Source of the DNA: Legionella genomosp. 1
GTDB taxonomy: Bacteria; Pseudomonadota; Gammaproteobacteria; Legionellales; Legionellaceae
Direction: 5' to 3'
Length of the DNA stretch: 8,246 nt
Assembly (NCBI GenBank): GCA_945901965.1
Contig: CAMDMN010000083.1
Coordinates: 1-8,246, forward strand
Below, piece after piece: positions 6,889 to 8,246 of this stretch; the first letter of the stretch is position 1; each line of letters begins with the position of its first letter. Under the pieces are notes generated by a model. It was not told where the DNA came from, did not search any database, and was given only the letters and a program-made list of their open reading frames with translations. A program made the position numbers and the translations under genes.

Positions 6889-6917
6889 ACTATACCACAC
6901 AGCGTACCATTTATCAA
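6889..6917 (-). promoter_or_regulatory. Near-consensus sigma70 promoter of the toxin-antitoxin operon
   Basis: On the minus strand TTGATA (6917-6912; 5 of 6) and TATAGT (6894-6889; 5 of 6) are exactly 17 bp apart. The predicted start is near 6882, about 9 bases before the toxin GTG. The two direct repeats flank and overlap the -10 box, the standard layout for autorepression by an antitoxin-toxin complex. Confidence 0.65.
6897..6914. repeat. Operator-like direct repeat, copy 2
   Basis: 18 bp reading ACACAGCGTACCATTTAT on the plus strand, differing from copy 1 at two adjacent bases. It fills the promoter spacer and touches the -35 box. The 27-bp period is about 2.6 helical turns. Confidence 0.55.
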
Positions 6918-6962
6918 GAAAACCGTCTATCCATATTTTTTTAAAGTAGCCTTTACTTAAAA

Positions 6963-8246
6963 TTAAGCAGCATATTTATCAGAATCATTGCGATCCTTAA
7001 ACAAAAATTTGTCCCTTGTCACATATAAATTTGTAGGACGCCGGGCTAAATCCAACACGTATTCACCAAAGCGCTTAAGTTGCTCAGTCATGTAGGGACT
7101 CATATGACTAAGATCTTCTTCGGTGATCGTATATCCTTCCTGTATCATGGCATAGCATACATCAGTGATATCGATTACGTTTTGTAGCATGATGCAATTT
7201 GCGATTAAATCGTTATGCTTAATAGCTTTCTCCATTTCATCAGGATCATTAGATGCCACCAAGTATCTTGAGCCGAATCTAATCCAATCCTCTAATGTGT
7301 GGTATGACTCTACTTTATTGGTTGTCGCCGTAATAGTCTGTCTTAGCTCTTTATTAGACACGTAATCAAGCAAAAAAGTAGTGCGGATTACTTTTCCTAG
7401 CTCTTGAAAAGCCTTATACAGTCTATTCTGGTTGTTGTAAGAGTTCAGCTTTGACAGTATAAATGTTGAAGATACTTTCCCTAATTTTACAGAGATAATA
7501 ACTTGCATCAAATCCTGCCAATGTGTTTCTAATAGGCCCCAATCAATTTCAGCATCACAAAACATAGTATCAATGTTTTTGTATGTTGTTTTCTTGTCTA
7601 CTCGATATAAATTTAAGTCTTTCCAGTTACGGATCCTTGGCATCAACTCAATTCCTAATAAATAGGCAAAAGCGAAGACCGGTAAGGACTGGCCTTGTGT
7701 ATCAGCATGCACGATATTGGGTTGTACTTCTGAGGCATTTTTAAGCAACCCATCGATAATATGGATGGCCTCCCATACCCCGCATTGAATAAATGTTGAG
7801 AACAATGCAATGTAATTATCAGCTATATGACGATAGGCTACCCCGCCTTTTTTTCCATAACGGATATGTTGCTCAGCGACCATGTTGTCATCATGGATGT
7901 CTTCAAAGGTTCCATCTACTCCAACACGCTGCCCAGTGCCCCATGCGCGCAACAAAGGAAATTCATTCAAACAATTTACTATTTTCGTGATCGCTTTTGT
8001 TAATGATTTCAAATTAAAATGCTTTTTGTTGAGCCTTGATAAAGTGCGTGGCTCGATTTCAAATCTTACGTGCTTGGCGGTTTGAGTTGGGCCTAAGCCT
8101 GAGGTATCGACACTTATTTTTAAGCCTCGCTAAAATCAGGGAAATTTTCTATAACCGTTTGAATAACAATACTTTTCATTTTGTCTTTTCTTCGTAAGAT
8201 AATTCTATAACCAAGATAAAACAACGAAAGTACGCGTTTTATCTTG
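6963..8246 (-). pseudogene. tnpA: Tn3-family transposase, C-terminal catalytic part, frameshifted and cut by the window edge
   Basis: This is the carboxy-terminal catalytic region of a Tn3-type transposase (normally about 950-1000 residues). Conceptual translation from 8129 downward gives GLGPTQTAKHV, then SRLNKKHF, and the RNase-H-like DDE core: VGVDGTFEDIHDDN (first Asp), NMVAEQHIRYGKKGGVAYRH, IVHADTQGQS (second Asp), LMPRIRNWKDL, and TNKVESYH (catalytic Glu), ending at a TAA at 6965-6963. A shorter start at TTG 8012 is not the true one, since family-conserved sequence continues upstream of it. Upstream of 8132 the coding continues in another frame (...VIENFPDFSEA, stopping at 8122-8120), so one base appears to be missing in GCTTAAAAA; restoring it would read FSEALKISVDTSG. 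The 5' two thirds of the gene would lie beyond the window. No resolvase gene or canonical GGGG-type terminal repeat is seen downstream. Confidence 0.82.
8212..8246. repeat. Perfect 11-bp inverted repeat at the right edge
   Basis: CAAGATAAAAC (8212-8222) is exactly complementary in reverse to GTTTTATCTTG (8236-8246), spaced by 13 bases. It lies inside the transposase remnant and ends at the last base of the window, so it could be a chance coding hairpin, the start of a larger inverted duplication, or a fold-back artefact at a sequence end. Confidence 0.55.

Noticed and set aside
6594..6960. Plus-strand open frames across the toxin gene and its promoter
   Set aside because: They are antisense to a recognised toxin and read through the promoter repeats; no family signal.
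6946..6962. Hairpin AAGTA/TACTT between tnpA and the toxin as a terminator
   Set aside because: Short A/T stem, with A rather than T bases following in the minus direction.
6925..6966. Tn3 terminal inverted repeat next to the tnpA stop
   Set aside because: An ATTAAG end is present, but there is no GGGG outer end and the stretch is G-poor; the partner repeat is not in the window, so it cannot be supported.
8118..8134. Programmed ribosomal frameshifting in the transposase
   Set aside because: The bases before the stop do not form a slippery X XXY YYZ heptamer in the needed frame.

Overview
The window is about 8.2 kb of AT-rich bacterial DNA. Gene content and style fit an obligate or facultative intracellular proteobacterium. 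The best guess is Rickettsiales or a similar host-restricted group, based on a GT4 glycosyltransferase that looks rickettsial from memory, a 'GTCATCCCGAAC' palindromic intergenic element, and decayed transposon material. No rRNA, tRNA or single-copy marker is present, so the taxonomy is inference. No CRISPR array, phage structural gene or obvious new defence island was found.

Layout, left to right. (1) 18-1280 (-): an exported murein L,D-transpeptidase (YkuD_2 type) with an uncharacterised C-terminal extension of about 180 residues. (2) 1281-1442: a divergent control region with an AT-rich palindrome and a good sigma70-like promoter firing rightward. (3) 1443-2468 (+): GT4 glycosyltransferase starting at TTG. 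(4) 2455-3192 (-): an unrecognised protein with a faint CheD/NTAN1-like amidase resemblance, overlapping the glycosyltransferase tail to tail by 14 bp. (5) 3215-3353: a 139-bp imperfect palindrome (MITE-like) lying 2 bp from the katG stop codon. (6) 3356-5524 (-): intact bifunctional catalase-peroxidase katG, visibly more GC-rich than its neighbours, with a recognisable promoter. (7) 5634-6062 (+): a small unknown protein built of roughly 35-residue repeats, perhaps truncated. (8) 6177-6873 (-): an overlapping RelE/HigB-type toxin and XRE antitoxin pair under a near-consensus promoter overlapped by two 18-bp direct repeats. (9) 6963-8246 (-): the catalytic end of a Tn3-family transposase, with a one-base frameshift near 8122-8132 and the right edge cut off by the window.

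The left part can be read as cell-envelope functions (peptidoglycan cross-linking and glycan synthesis), the centre as oxidative-stress defence, and the right part as mobile DNA: a decaying Tn3 transposase with a toxin-antitoxin pair directly behind it, as is often seen in Tn3-family elements. The most unusual items are the palindromic element set between katG and the unknown gene, the repeat operator of the toxin-antitoxin pair, the candidate catalytic-residue-substituted amidase-like protein and the repeat-built small protein.
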